Shown: positions 28,763-38,582, numbered from the stretch's first letter. The stretch is DNA of 64,000 bases from Thalassotalea psychrophila (GCF_031583595.1 NZ_CP134145.1:4464001-4528000); one strand, 5' to 3'. The notes: generated from the sequence alone by a model not told the origin. Numbers and translations are program-made.

Positions 28763-30176
28763 GCAAAGTACATCTAACAAAAAATCGTCAGCAACCGAAC
28801 AATTAGTCAAGCAAGCACTCATTACTCGTTTCAATGACCTACCTAGTGAAGTTATCGAGCGAGCAAAAGTATTTATTAGCGATAGTGTTAGCGTTGGAAT
28901 TAGCGGCTCACGTATGCCATTAGTAGCGGCGGTTAAAAACCTAGCTATGAGCCATGGTCAAGTTGCTAGCCCCAATAGTGGCGCAACAATTTGGCATTCT
29001 GGTGAATTAATGGCTCCAGCTTGCGCCGCTATGGTAAACGGTTTTCAAATACACAATCAGGAATGGGATTGTGTACATGAAAAAGCCGTAGTTCATCCAA
29101 TGGCGGTAATATTATCAGCGCTTGTAGCGGTTGCTGAACATAACAATTTATCCGGTAAACAACTCATTCAAGGAGTGGTAGCTGCGGTCGAAGTGGCGAC
29201 TCGTATTGGTGCCTGTGCTACATCGCCAATTAAGTTTTTCCGTCCTGCAATATGTGGTGCTATTGGCGCTACTGCTGGTATTGCTAACATGCTGGGGTTA
29301 AGTTTCACTCAAACTTTAGATGCTATGGGTATTGCCTACAGCCATAGTAGCGGCACTATGCAAGCTCACGTTGAAGGTTCTCCAATGCTGCCTATGCAAG
29401 TGGCGTTTAATGCCCGTAATGCAATTAATGCTATCGAACTTGCTCAATCGGGCTTTAGCGGACCGCACAATTTTCTTGAAGGTCCGTTTGGTTATTTTCA
29501 ATTGATGGAAGATTCGGTTGATATCAGCAGACTTACCCAAGGTTTAGGAACAGACTGGCAAATTTGCCAAGTTGCTCATAAGCCATTTCCTACGGGTCGT
29601 GCAGCACATGGTACTGTTGACGCATTGAGTGAACTCACGGCCAAACATAAATTTAGAGCTGACGTTATTTCATCTATTAACGTTTCTGCTCCTGAGCTTA
29701 TTTGCCGCTTAGTTGCTCGCCGACCTACAACAACTATGGATGCCAATTACGCCAAATTATGTAATGCCTACATCGCTGCAACATACTTATTAACAGGTAA
29801 AGTGTCGGTAGAAGACTTTGAAACTAAGGCCCTGCGTGATCCTGAGCGTTTAGCTTTGGCTGAAAAAGTCACCACCTCACAAAGCAACTGTACCGATCCA
29901 AATGCCTTAGCACCGCAAACCATTACGGTAAAATTAATCAATGGAGATGAACATACCCTGCACCTAGAAAATATCCTTGGGCACCCTTTAAGACCACTAT
30001 CAATAGAACAACAACTGCAAAAGTTTACGCTCTGCTGTAAATCAGCAAGCACACCTTTTAGTGACCAACAAATTACCACACTTCATCGCGCACTTTCTCA
30101 ATTAGAAAACTTAAACAGCGTACAAAATTTAATACCTCTCATGGTTCAAAATACAAAAATAAAGGAAGTTTCATGA
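28755..30176 (+). CDS. MmgE/PrpD family protein, second of a tandem pair
   Basis: A 473-residue MmgE/PrpD protein only distantly similar to its neighbour. Family marks: NGFQIHNQEWDCVHEKAVVHPMAVILSAL (about 95-123), FRPAICGAIGATAGIANMLG and KPFPTGRAAHGTVDAL. I choose the ATG at 28755 (GAGG 6 nt before), which overlaps the end of the first PrpD gene by 8 bp (ATGACTAA type coupling), over the in-frame ATG at 28743. Two different PrpD proteins in tandem may form a hetero-oligomer or do successive steps. Confidence 0.82.
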   Translation: MTKQSTSNKKSSATEQLVKQALITRFNDLPSEVIERAKVFISDSVSVGISGSRMPLVAAVKNLAMSHGQVASPNSGATIWHSGELMAPACAAMVNGFQIHNQEWDCVHEKAVVHPMAVILSALVAVAEHNNLSGKQLIQGVVAAVEVATRIGACATSPIKFFRPAICGAIGATAGIANMLGLSFTQTLDAMGIAYSHSSGTMQAHVEGSPMLPMQVAFNARNAINAIELAQSGFSGPHNFLEGPFGYFQLMEDSVDISRLTQGLGTDWQICQVAHKPFPTGRAAHGTVDALSELTAKHKFRADVISSINVSAPELICRLVARRPTTTMDANYAKLCNAYIAATYLLTGKVSVEDFETKALRDPERLALAEKVTTSQSNCTDPNALAPQTITVKLINGDEHTLHLENILGHPLRPLSIEQQLQKFTLCCKSASTPFSDQQITTLHRALSQLENLNSVQNLIPLMVQNTKIKEVS

Positions 30177-31564
30177 GTTACCCAACTTATTTTCAGTCAT
30201 TCGACGTTGACGCAATGCTTAACGATTACCCTATTGGTGACGCATTCATCGAGCAATACACTTGCGATTCTCGTGAGCAATTAGAATCATTTCAAAACCA
30301 ACAATTTATGAAGTGTGTTAAACGGGCATGGGAAATTCCATTTTATCAGCGCTTATGGGGTAATGCAGGTGTTAAACCTATTGATATTCAAAGCATTAAA
30401 GACATTGAAAAGCTGCCGGTTTATTCAAAAACAGAAATTATGGAAAGCGTTGCCCAGTTTCCGCCATTTGGCGATATGCACGGCATGGATTTCTCTAAAG
30501 GTGACACTAACCATACTATGGTATTGCACACTACCAGTGGTACCACTGGGCGACCACAGCCGCTATTTTTCTCGCCAAAATCCCGTGAAGTGCAAGGCTT
30601 ATTATTAGGCAGAATTTACCGAATGCAGGGTTTAAAACCTCATGAAATAGTTCATTCTGTTTATGGCCATGGCTTAATTAACGGTGGTCATTATGTGCGT
30701 GAAGGTGTTACCCATTACACCAACGCAATTTTCATGTCTGCTGGTACTGGTGTGGAAACCCGCTCAAAACAGCAAGTAAATTTAATGAAAGATTTCGGCA
30801 CTAATGTAATTGTTGGTTTTGCCGATTACATTAAAAAACTGGCCGACACTGCCGCCGAAGAAGGCATTGTACCGGGTAAAGATATTCCGGTAAGAATGAT
30901 CTCTGGCCATATGGGTCGAGAGTCGCGCGAGGCTATTTCAAAAGCTTGGGGTGGCGCAGAAATATTTGACTGGTATGGCGTTGGTGACACTGGTGCTATC
31001 GCCGGTGAAGGACCAGACCATGACGGTTTATACGTAATGGAAGATGCTCATTATGTGGAAGTGTGTGACCCAGATACCAACATACCATTAGCAAAAGGTG
31101 ATATTGGTAATTTAGTGGTAACTTGCTTGTACAAAGATGATATTTTCCCAGTGATCCGATTTAACACGTGCGATGTAACCCGCATAAAAACATCTCCTTC
31201 TAAGCTTGGTCTTAACCTTAATCGTATTGAAGGTTTCTTAGGTCGTAGTGACAATATGGTAAAACTGCGTGGCATTAATATTTACCCACAAGGCTTTGCT
31301 CCGGTATTAGAGAAACGTGCTGACTTTGCTGGTGACTATATTTGTATTGCCAGTCGCGATGCCTCTGGTCGTGATGAACTGCTGGTTCATGTAGAAGTTA
31401 AAGATGTTGAAAATACTGATCAAAATGCCTTTGAAACATTACTAAAACAAAGTTTTGGTGTTGAAATGCCGGTAGTAATTAAAGCTCAAGGAGAGTTAGC
31501 TAATTTAACTCAAACTGAAGTTAGACAAAAACCGATCAGACTGATTGATAACAGGTTTAAATAA
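30173..31564 (+). CDS. PaaK-like acyl-CoA ligase
   Basis: A 463-residue AMP-forming ligase of the phenylacetate-CoA ligase branch. The P-loop TTSGTTGRPQPLFF (about 120-133), SGHMGRE, DWYGVGDTGAIAGEG, and LGRSDNMVKLRGINIYPQGF (about 362-381) are typical, and the C-terminus ends with the QKPIRLIDNR type segment. Its ATG overlaps the TGA of the second PrpD gene. It would activate an acid in the pathway with ATP and CoA; the aromatic nature of the substrate is not implied by fold. Confidence 0.83.
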   Translation: MSYPTYFQSFDVDAMLNDYPIGDAFIEQYTCDSREQLESFQNQQFMKCVKRAWEIPFYQRLWGNAGVKPIDIQSIKDIEKLPVYSKTEIMESVAQFPPFGDMHGMDFSKGDTNHTMVLHTTSGTTGRPQPLFFSPKSREVQGLLLGRIYRMQGLKPHEIVHSVYGHGLINGGHYVREGVTHYTNAIFMSAGTGVETRSKQQVNLMKDFGTNVIVGFADYIKKLADTAAEEGIVPGKDIPVRMISGHMGRESREAISKAWGGAEIFDWYGVGDTGAIAGEGPDHDGLYVMEDAHYVEVCDPDTNIPLAKGDIGNLVVTCLYKDDIFPVIRFNTCDVTRIKTSPSKLGLNLNRIEGFLGRSDNMVKLRGINIYPQGFAPVLEKRADFAGDYICIASRDASGRDELLVHVEVKDVENTDQNAFETLLKQSFGVEMPVVIKAQGELANLTQTEVRQKPIRLIDNRFK

Positions 31565-31566
31565 AC

Positions 31567-32928
31567 ATGACCGTCTTAGACATTTTAAGTTTAGATTTTA
31601 CAGGGCAACTACAACTCATTGAACGTGGTGAATTATTGCCTGATGAGCTAATTCAAATGCAGCTCAAATATAATCAACAACTTAATCCGGTTATCAATGC
31701 TTTTATCGCTATTGACGAGCAACCACCGCTTATTAAAGATGCTTTACCCTTATCAGGAGTCAGTATTGCGGTAAAAGACAATATTGATGTGTTGGGGTTT
31801 AATACAACTGCCGGTATGTTAACTCGTAAAAATAGCCAAGCGAAAGATGATGCTTTTGTCATTAAAAAGCTAAAAGCGGCGGGTGCTAATATTAATGGCA
31901 AACTTAATATGCACGAAGGCGCGCTTGGCGCGACTAACGATAATCCTCATTATGGTAAATGTTTAAATCCACATCTGCTGTCTCATACCCCTGGGGGGTC
32001 TTCTGGTGGAAGTGGAGCTAGTGTTGCTGCTGCAATGACACCAATGGCGCTTGGTTCAGATACCATGGGATCGGTACGAATTCCCGCGGCCTATTGTGGC
32101 GTATTTGGTTTAAAAGCCAGTACTGGTGCCATTAGCATAGGTGGGAGTGTGGTGTGTTCACATCAGCTTGATCATATTGGTCCTATTACTCGTTCGGCTC
32201 GTGATTTACGCTTAGCGCTTGATTATATGAACGGTTATGATGCCGATTGTAAACAATCAAAGATCATTAAATTTAAAGCTGAGCAAGCAGTCTATAATAT
32301 AGCCGCACCCAGTAATTTAGCTGAACTTGGTGTAGATACCGATATTATTACCACGTTTGAACAACAACTTACCTTACTTGTCCAAGCCGGTCATCAAATT
32401 ACTCGCTTTATTCTAGAGTTTGATTTTGCCGCGGCAAGACGCGCTGGTTTACTCATTTGTGAAGCAGACATGTTGGTTGAACATAAAAACGATTTTAACC
32501 ATCGCCCTGAGCTATTTTCTAAACAATTGTATGCTATGTTGACGTTTGTAAAAGGAAAAGACCAAGCGGCCATAGATAAAGCAAAAGCTGTTATTAGCCG
32601 AGCAGGGGTATTAGCTAATCAACTATTTGAACAAGCCGATATATTAGTGATGCCAACAGCACCACAAACTGCGTTCAACTTTACAGATAAGGTACCGGCA
32701 AACCAAGCCGATTTAACCAGCTTTGCCAATTTGGCCGAGCTTGCCGCATTAACTGCACCAATGCCTACTAAGGGTTTACCCATTGGTATTCAGTTTGTTG
32801 GCGAGGAAGGTAGCGACTATCAGTTAATTGGTTTAGCTGAGCAATATCAAATATTATCAAACTGGCAATTTTCTCTGCCACAGCCGATAGTAGATTTACT
32901 CTCGATTAACGCAAAGGAAGCATCTTAA
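31567..32928 (+). CDS. Amidase-signature hydrolase
   Basis: A 453-residue amidase-signature enzyme with a complete Ser-Ser-Lys triad: Lys70 (VSIAVKDNID), cis-Ser145 in TPGGSSGGSGAS and Ser169 in LGSDTMGSVRIPAAYCG. It hydrolyses an amide to acid plus ammonia. Next to an imidase-like gene, a half-amidase acting on a maleamate or succinamate is a natural hypothesis. GatA is unlikely because gatB/gatC are absent and the context is catabolic. It overlaps the following CaiB gene by one base. Confidence 0.85.
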   Translation: MTVLDILSLDFTGQLQLIERGELLPDELIQMQLKYNQQLNPVINAFIAIDEQPPLIKDALPLSGVSIAVKDNIDVLGFNTTAGMLTRKNSQAKDDAFVIKKLKAAGANINGKLNMHEGALGATNDNPHYGKCLNPHLLSHTPGGSSGGSGASVAAAMTPMALGSDTMGSVRIPAAYCGVFGLKASTGAISIGGSVVCSHQLDHIGPITRSARDLRLALDYMNGYDADCKQSKIIKFKAEQAVYNIAAPSNLAELGVDTDIITTFEQQLTLLVQAGHQITRFILEFDFAAARRAGLLICEADMLVEHKNDFNHRPELFSKQLYAMLTFVKGKDQAAIDKAKAVISRAGVLANQLFEQADILVMPTAPQTAFNFTDKVPANQADLTSFANLAELAALTAPMPTKGLPIGIQFVGEEGSDYQLIGLAEQYQILSNWQFSLPQPIVDLLSINAKEAS

Positions 32929-34148
32929 TGACGCCATTAAACGGCATTAAAGTATTAGATTTAAGTCGTATTTTAGCAGGGCCTTGGGCAACACAAACCT
33001 TGGCTGATTACGGCGCCGATGTTTGGAAAATTGAACGTCCAAATGCTGGTGATGACACCCGAAAATGGGGGCCTCCATTTCTGCAAGATGAACAGGGCAA
33101 TGATACCGAAGAGGCGGCTTATTACTTAGCCGCTAATCGCGGTAAACATTCGATCACTGTCGACATTACTAAAACAGAAGGTCAGCAACTGCTGTACAAA
33201 CTCGCCGAAAAAGCAGATATTGTCGTCGAAAATTACAAAGTTGGCGGCTTACAAAAATATGGTCTTGATTATAAAAGCCTAAACAAAATAAACCCAAAAT
33301 TGATTTATTGCTCAATCACTGGTTTTGGTCAAACTGGACCAGATTCTCATCGCGCCGGTTATGATGCAATGATCCAAGCCATGGGCGGATTGATGAGTTT
33401 AACCGGAGTACCTGAAAGTGAACCCGGTGCAGGACCACAAAAAGTGGGGGTTGCTGTCGTAGACATTATGACAGGTATGTATGCGGTTAGCGGTATTTTA
33501 GCCGCCCTGCACCATCGAAATAATACCGGTGAAGGTCAACATATCGACTTAGCATTACTAGACACGCAAGTATCTTGGCTAGCAAACCAAGGGATGAATT
33601 ACCTAGTTGGTGGGCAAGTACCACAGGCACAAGGCACAGCTCACCCAAATATTGTTCCGTATCAAGCGTTTGCTACTAAAGATGGCCATATTATGCTTGC
33701 CGTTGGTAACGACAGCCAATTTCAGCGCTGTGCGCAATTACTAAACTTAGCTGAGCTTGCAAAAGACCCACGCTTCGCCACTAATCAAAGCCGAGTACAA
33801 AACCGTGAGTTGTTAATACCATTAGTTAGCCAGGCATTGTTAAGTGAAAATTTAGATTATTGGCTTAACACGTTTAATCAAGCAGGCGTTCCTTGTGGAC
33901 CAATTAATACCCTTGACCGAGTGTATAACGAACCACAGGTGAAGCATCGCAATATGGTGTTTGAACTTCAGCACAGCCAAGCCGGTACGATTAAACAAGT
34001 GGCAAATCCGGTTAAGTTTTCCAAAACACCACAGCAATACAGTAAAGCGCCACCAACATTAGGTGAAGACACCATCAAAATACTGGCTGAGCAATTAGAA
34101 CTAACGCCTGAACAATTAGAAAAATTACGCGCCAGTCAGGTTATTTAA
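32928..34148 (+). CDS. Family III (CaiB/BaiF) CoA-transferase
   Basis: A 406-residue CaiB-type transferase, the third in the window. VLDLSRILAGPWATQTLADYGADVWKIERP starts the domain and the catalytic Asp is in VAVVDIMTGMYA (about 179-190). TAHPNIVPYQAFATKDG fits the succinyl-CoA:dicarboxylate (glutarate-type, C7orf10-like) branch, so a dicarboxylate acceptor is likely. Directly after the amidase, it could activate the acid the amidase releases. Confidence 0.86.
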   Translation: MTPLNGIKVLDLSRILAGPWATQTLADYGADVWKIERPNAGDDTRKWGPPFLQDEQGNDTEEAAYYLAANRGKHSITVDITKTEGQQLLYKLAEKADIVVENYKVGGLQKYGLDYKSLNKINPKLIYCSITGFGQTGPDSHRAGYDAMIQAMGGLMSLTGVPESEPGAGPQKVGVAVVDIMTGMYAVSGILAALHHRNNTGEGQHIDLALLDTQVSWLANQGMNYLVGGQVPQAQGTAHPNIVPYQAFATKDGHIMLAVGNDSQFQRCAQLLNLAELAKDPRFATNQSRVQNRELLIPLVSQALLSENLDYWLNTFNQAGVPCGPINTLDRVYNEPQVKHRNMVFELQHSQAGTIKQVANPVKFSKTPQQYSKAPPTLGEDTIKILAEQLELTPEQLEKLRASQVI

Positions 34149-34249
34149 CCAAGGCGATGATTGTTGACAAATAGCAGTGCAATGCCGCTGTATTTGTTCA
34201 AAGATAAAAATATAAGAAATGCCACAGGCAAAGCGGAATAGTAAGAATT

Positions 34250-34999
34250 ATGAAAACATCAAATATGCCTCACAAAACCATACGAGGGAAAATAAAATAT
34301 ACCAGCAATAAACCTGAGCGTTTAGGTCAAGAACGTGGCCGTGAATATTTCAGCCAAACCGTACATGCTAATGGTGCTCGAACCCTACGCGCACAAACTG
34401 AAATTGAAGACGCACCAGCCGTACTTCGTGATGTAACCTACTCGGTTGATGAAAACTGGAAACCACTTGATGGATTTTCTCGTATCAGCGTTGATGATAA
34501 ATTTGTGGGCAGTGGTTGGTATCGCTTTACCGATGAGTTTGCTGAATGTGAATCGTTTACTGTCGAACATGGCCGCCAAAGCCAAAAATTACCTCTTGAT
34601 ACACCAATTCAAGCGGTAGGTACCCACCCAACCTGTGGCGATGCCTGGTTCTGCCAAATTTTTAATATTGCCAATGGTCCCGGACAGCAATTTTTTGAAA
34701 ACCTAGTATTAACTTCCCCTGATCATCGTGGTGCCACTGGTCCAGAATTATTCCCATTCTCTTACGGTTTGCAATATGTTGGCAAAGAACAAGTTACGGT
34801 AATGGCCGGCACATTCTCTGCCCTACATTTTCAGTTTGTTGAAACCCCAGGGGCATTACCTGAAGATCATCCTATTTATGACGTTTGGTTTACCGATGAT
34901 GGCGACTATATCTTTTTAAAAGGTGGTGTTGGTGGCTATATGCAAACTGTATACGAACTTGAAGAGCTAGAAGTAATTTACGGACAAGCGGGAGCGTAA
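34250..34999 (+). CDS. Conserved protein of unknown function, DUF3108-like
   Basis: A 249-residue protein without signal peptide or membrane segment. It is rich in beta-strand-like segments (VLRDVTYSVDENWKPLDGFS, SGWYRFTDEFAECESFTVEH, VTVMAGTFSALHFQF) and resembles the beta-sheet DUF3108-like superfamily, in which a long curved sheet forms a ligand-binding cavity. A protein of similar size and style occurs at 57423-58109. It may bind or isomerise a hydrophobic pathway intermediate; no catalytic residues are recognisable. 100 bp after the CaiB gene, in the same direction. Confidence 0.55.
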   Translation: MKTSNMPHKTIRGKIKYTSNKPERLGQERGREYFSQTVHANGARTLRAQTEIEDAPAVLRDVTYSVDENWKPLDGFSRISVDDKFVGSGWYRFTDEFAECESFTVEHGRQSQKLPLDTPIQAVGTHPTCGDAWFCQIFNIANGPGQQFFENLVLTSPDHRGATGPELFPFSYGLQYVGKEQVTVMAGTFSALHFQFVETPGALPEDHPIYDVWFTDDGDYIFLKGGVGGYMQTVYELEELEVIYGQAGA

Positions 35000-35000
35000 C

Positions 35001-36182
35001 ATGGCTAAAGCATTACCAAGTTGGAGTGCCTTAGAAAAGCACGAGCTTTTTCCTCAGGTTAAGAGTGACGATGTATCACGCTTAAACTTTTTAACGCATT
35101 TAAATATGCACCTTGCCGGCAATGTTTTACCTGGTGTAAAAATCGCCTATGAAAATAAAGTACTGCCTGAATTTATTAATGAGCATGGACGTGAGCCTAG
35201 CGATAGGCATGAAGTTCGAGTGGCTATGGATGATAATTCATACTTGCAAATGTGGAGTGCAATGCGCCGTAACACCATGGAAATGCGTCATCAATTAGGT
35301 CGTTCAATTGTATTGAATGACAGCAAAAACATTACCCAAAAAGTAAAAGGTTTGATTGGTGATGGCCGCAATATTAAGCTTGATGACGATATCGCCGTGC
35401 CATATAACGTTAGTGCGGTAGATGTGCATTGCCAACCTGGCTGTTATTACACTGAATACTTCAATGATGATGTGACCGTTGCTAGCAGTTACGACATTGG
35501 TATTTTTGTAACTACTGCTGGCTTACTTGGCGGTTTAAGTGATGGCGGTGGCCAAGGCCTTGGTACTTGGTTAGCGAAAGAACATCCAACATTTAAGCCT
35601 AAACGCATTTTAGATATAGGATGTACAATTGGTCATAATGCAGTGCCATTGGCGCAAGCATTTCCTGACGCAGAGGTTATCGCAATTGATGTGGCCAAAC
35701 CTTCATTACGGTATGCCGCAGCAAGAGCAAAAGCTTTAGGCGTACACAATATTACCTTTATGCAAGTGGACGCCGAGAATATGGCAGGTTTTGCTGACGA
35801 GTCATTTGATCTCGTTACCACGGCAATGTTCTGGCATGAAGCCTGTGATCGTTCAATGATGTCTATTTTAACCGGCATTAATCGGGTGTTAAAAACAGGC
35901 GGCTTAACCATTTCACTTGAACAACCACAATATACTGATAAGCCAGTTTATGAGCAGTTTATTCGTGACTGGGACACCTTAAATAACAACGAACCTTACT
36001 GGGGCCGTATGCATGAACGTGACCTAGTGCAATGGCATACAGACTGTGGCTTTGACGGCAGCAAAATGTTTGAAACTGGCGTAGTGTCAAAAGTTGATGA
36101 AAACATTTTCGGAAAAGCAGATAGCAACAGTGAAGATTTTGGTCGTGCACCAGTATGGAATGCCTTTGGCATTTGGAAATAG
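35001..36182 (+). CDS. Class I SAM-dependent methyltransferase-like protein
   Basis: A 393-residue protein. The C-terminal half (about 185-370) is a Rossmann methyltransferase domain with motif I ILDIGCTIGHNAV, an acidic residue after VIAIDVAKPSLRYAA, and VDAENM plus SFDLVTTAMFWHEA. The N-terminal 185 residues are a helical domain I do not recognise. A methyltransferase in a degradative operon is unexpected; it might transfer a methyl to a propionate side chain or act on an ester. Adjacent to the unknown protein upstream with one base between. Confidence 0.72.
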   Translation: MAKALPSWSALEKHELFPQVKSDDVSRLNFLTHLNMHLAGNVLPGVKIAYENKVLPEFINEHGREPSDRHEVRVAMDDNSYLQMWSAMRRNTMEMRHQLGRSIVLNDSKNITQKVKGLIGDGRNIKLDDDIAVPYNVSAVDVHCQPGCYYTEYFNDDVTVASSYDIGIFVTTAGLLGGLSDGGGQGLGTWLAKEHPTFKPKRILDIGCTIGHNAVPLAQAFPDAEVIAIDVAKPSLRYAAARAKALGVHNITFMQVDAENMAGFADESFDLVTTAMFWHEACDRSMMSILTGINRVLKTGGLTISLEQPQYTDKPVYEQFIRDWDTLNNNEPYWGRMHERDLVQWHTDCGFDGSKMFETGVVSKVDENIFGKADSNSEDFGRAPVWNAFGIWK

Positions 36183-36203
36183 GCCAAATAAGAGGAATAT
36201 ATT

Positions 36204-36557
36204 ATGGAATTTGCAGAGAAATTAGCTCTTGCCAACACAAAGGCAAAGGGGAAACGTCCGGAGTATTTGCTAGATAAGCAAACCGAACAAACCTTATCGA
36301 TTACCATGGCGTTAGCAATGGAATTACATGCCGCCAATGAGCGTGTTGCCAGCCTAGAATGTTTATTAGAACAAAAGGGCATTATTACTCGTGACGAGCT
36401 CAATAATTTTCAACCTGACAGTGAAGAAACAGCAAAGCGTTCATTAGATACGCAAGTATATTTAAATCGAATTCTGCGAGTGCTTGACCAAGAAAAACAA
36501 GCAATGGCGACAAATGATGAAAGCGTAAGTGAAGTACTGGAAAAGCTTAAAGACTAA
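36204..36557 (+). CDS. Small helical protein of unknown function
   Basis: A 117-residue, mostly helical, soluble protein. A segment SLECLLEQKGIITRDELNNF (about 50-69) has the LxxLLxxKGIITxxEL pattern seen in several small helical proteins. The N-terminal part is basic and the C-terminal part acidic. No cysteine cluster or signal is present. It has a good ribosome site (AGAGGAAT) and sits between the methyltransferase and the hydrolase genes, so it is probably an accessory subunit; function unknown. Confidence 0.55.
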   Translation: MEFAEKLALANTKAKGKRPEYLLDKQTEQTLSITMALAMELHAANERVASLECLLEQKGIITRDELNNFQPDSEETAKRSLDTQVYLNRILRVLDQEKQAMATNDESVSEVLEKLKD

Positions 36558-36578
36558 AATATAAATGAGTGCGAAACC

Positions 36579-37550
36579 ATGCTAAGTTGGCGATTAATCA
36601 CCATACCGTTAAAGTTGCTATTAACCATTATAGTGCTTTACCTGTTGTGGGTTTTAATCGCTTTTCGCGATATACCAGTTGCAGAATTAGAACAAAAGTA
36701 TGGTGGTAACAATCTGCAAACCACTAGCATTGATGGCGTCAACATTCGCTATAAAGTCGAAGGCAATGGCCCGCCAATAGTTTTAATCCATTCACACTTT
36801 TTTACCATGCGCCAATGGCAAGCTTGGGTCGATATTCTCAAAGATGACTTTACCGTTATCCGTTTTGATTTAACCAGTCATGGTTTAACCGGCCCAGATC
36901 CAACAGGCGATTATTCTCGCAAACGTTCTACCGTATTACTTAATGGTTTAATGCAACATATCGGTATAAACCATTTTAACTTAGTTGGTTCTTCTACCGG
37001 CGGTGGTATTGCTTATACTTATGCGGCAACACACCCCGAACAGATCAATAAATTAGTATTAATCAACACGCCCGGCATGCCAAAAGTCACCAATAAATAC
37101 ATGAAAAAAGAACTACCAACTTGGGGTGGTTTTATATTCTATTTATTACCTGAGTCGCTGTTTTCAGACTTTCTTAAAGCACCGATCATCGATGATGCAC
37201 TGGTCACCGATGCTATGGTGAAAGAATTTCACCAAATGTATCGCCGCAGTGGTAACCGCATGGCTGAATATCAACGTATGCGCGGTTATGAAAAAGGCGA
37301 TGTGACATCTATTTTAGAAAAGATTACTGCGCCAACCTTAATTATGTGGGGTGAAAAAAATCCCCAACTGCCCGTTGAGCATGTTGAACAGTTCCAACAA
37401 AAATTGAGAAGTAGCCCTAATGTGCAAACCATTATCTATCCAGATATTGGTCATGTAATTCCCATTGAGAATCCACAACAATCGGCGTTAGATGTACGCA
37501 AATTTTTCAAACAAATAACAATCAGAATGAATGACAAAACTAATGAATAA
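36579..37550 (+). CDS. Membrane-anchored alpha/beta hydrolase
   Basis: A 323-residue alpha/beta hydrolase with an N-terminal transmembrane anchor (about 5-25). The nucleophile elbow is LVGSSTGGGIA (about 136-146), the acid is probably in LIMWGEKNPQLPVEH, and the histidine is in PDIGHVIPIENP. An SSTGG elbow fits MhpC/carboxylesterase-type members. The anchor would place it at the cytoplasmic membrane, suitable for a lipophilic ester. In a chlorophyll-type pathway it could remove a phytyl or methyl ester, but sequence does not show which. Confidence 0.78.
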   Translation: MLSWRLITIPLKLLLTIIVLYLLWVLIAFRDIPVAELEQKYGGNNLQTTSIDGVNIRYKVEGNGPPIVLIHSHFFTMRQWQAWVDILKDDFTVIRFDLTSHGLTGPDPTGDYSRKRSTVLLNGLMQHIGINHFNLVGSSTGGGIAYTYAATHPEQINKLVLINTPGMPKVTNKYMKKELPTWGGFIFYLLPESLFSDFLKAPIIDDALVTDAMVKEFHQMYRRSGNRMAEYQRMRGYEKGDVTSILEKITAPTLIMWGEKNPQLPVEHVEQFQQKLRSSPNVQTIIYPDIGHVIPIENPQQSALDVRKFFKQITIRMNDKTNE

Positions 37551-38568
37551 ACTGAACCAGTTATTTATCACCCTTATGCTAACCATAGCGCTAACCGCGT
37601 GTGGTGAACCGCCAATATTGCCGCCAGCCAAACCATTATCAGCAAGCCAAGAGCAACTACAACAAATTCCCAATATCGATAAAGGCCAGCATCAGGTTGT
37701 TACTATCCGCGACATCATTTTATTTAATGCCGATACTGAGAGAGAACTTGAACTCAGTGCGTTCTACCCCAGAATTGGCGAAAACTTCCCGTTAATATTA
37801 TTTTCCCATGGTAACTTTTCTAGCAAAGATAAATACGACAAAATCATAGAACATTGGGTAAGCCATGGCTATGTGGTCGTTGCCCCTAATCATCAAGATT
37901 GTTGTGGCATGGTTAGCGGTATTTTTAATAGTCTTTGGTATGGCAATTTTGGCTTGGTTGAACAGAGAATGATTGATTTTAAGTTTTTGTTGGGTAACTT
38001 AACGCAAATTGAACAAAAACATCCTGCCTTCAAAAATAAGGCAAACTTTAACAATATCGCCGCAACTGGCCACTCGTTCGGCGCATTTTCAGCACAACAG
38101 TATGGTGGAGCCGGATTATATGAGCCAGATACCGATAAGTATCACTACATTAATGATGACCGTATCAAAGCCATTGTTGCACTGTCACCTCCTGGGCCAA
38201 TGTTTGATGTGATCACTAAAGACAGTTGGAACAATTTAGCCAAGCCGATGATGCTGACCACAGGAACTTGGGATGTGGATAGTCAGTTTTTTACAGAATG
38301 GCAGATGCATAAAATGTCGTTTGATAAAGCCAAGCACAACGATAAATATGCATTAATAACCCAAGGCGCTGATCATTACTTGGGCAATTTAATTTGTCGA
38401 CCTGAAAAAGAACAGCCACCGCAAACCGATGCACTAAATATGGTAAATGCAGCAACAACTTCATTTTTAAATGCTTACATGAAACGCACAAAACGCGATT
38501 CTATGTTTTTAGACTTTAATGATTTAGCTGAACTTACTAATGGCTTTTCAATAATAGAAAAACGCTAA
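37531..38568 (+). CDS. Lipoprotein alpha/beta hydrolase, chlorophyllase/PAF-acetylhydrolase-like
   Basis: A 345-residue predicted lipoprotein: a signal peptide ends in LTACGEPP (cysteine near residue 25). The hydrolase core has FPLILFSHGNFSSKDKY, HWVSHGYVVVAPNH, nucleophile elbow ATGHSFGAF (about 178-186), TTGTWDVDSQF with a likely acid, and GADHYLGNL with the histidine. The order SHG...SHGYVVVAP...GHSxG resembles chlorophyllase and PAF-acetylhydrolase proteins as I remember them. It overlaps the previous gene by 20 bp; an alternative start at 37543 is equally good. Expected in the periplasm or outer membrane, where it could de-esterify imported pigment. Confidence 0.7.
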   Translation: MTKLMNKLNQLFITLMLTIALTACGEPPILPPAKPLSASQEQLQQIPNIDKGQHQVVTIRDIILFNADTERELELSAFYPRIGENFPLILFSHGNFSSKDKYDKIIEHWVSHGYVVVAPNHQDCCGMVSGIFNSLWYGNFGLVEQRMIDFKFLLGNLTQIEQKHPAFKNKANFNNIAATGHSFGAFSAQQYGGAGLYEPDTDKYHYINDDRIKAIVALSPPGPMFDVITKDSWNNLAKPMMLTTGTWDVDSQFFTEWQMHKMSFDKAKHNDKYALITQGADHYLGNLICRPEKEQPPQTDALNMVNAATTSFLNAYMKRTKRDSMFLDFNDLAELTNGFSIIEKR

Positions 38569-38582
38569 GAGATCACAGCATT

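Noticed and set aside
34149..34249. Hairpin around caaatagcag / ctgtatttg as a terminator splitting the rightward operon
   Set aside because: The stem has a bulge and no T-tract follows; it could be an attenuator but evidence is too weak to list.
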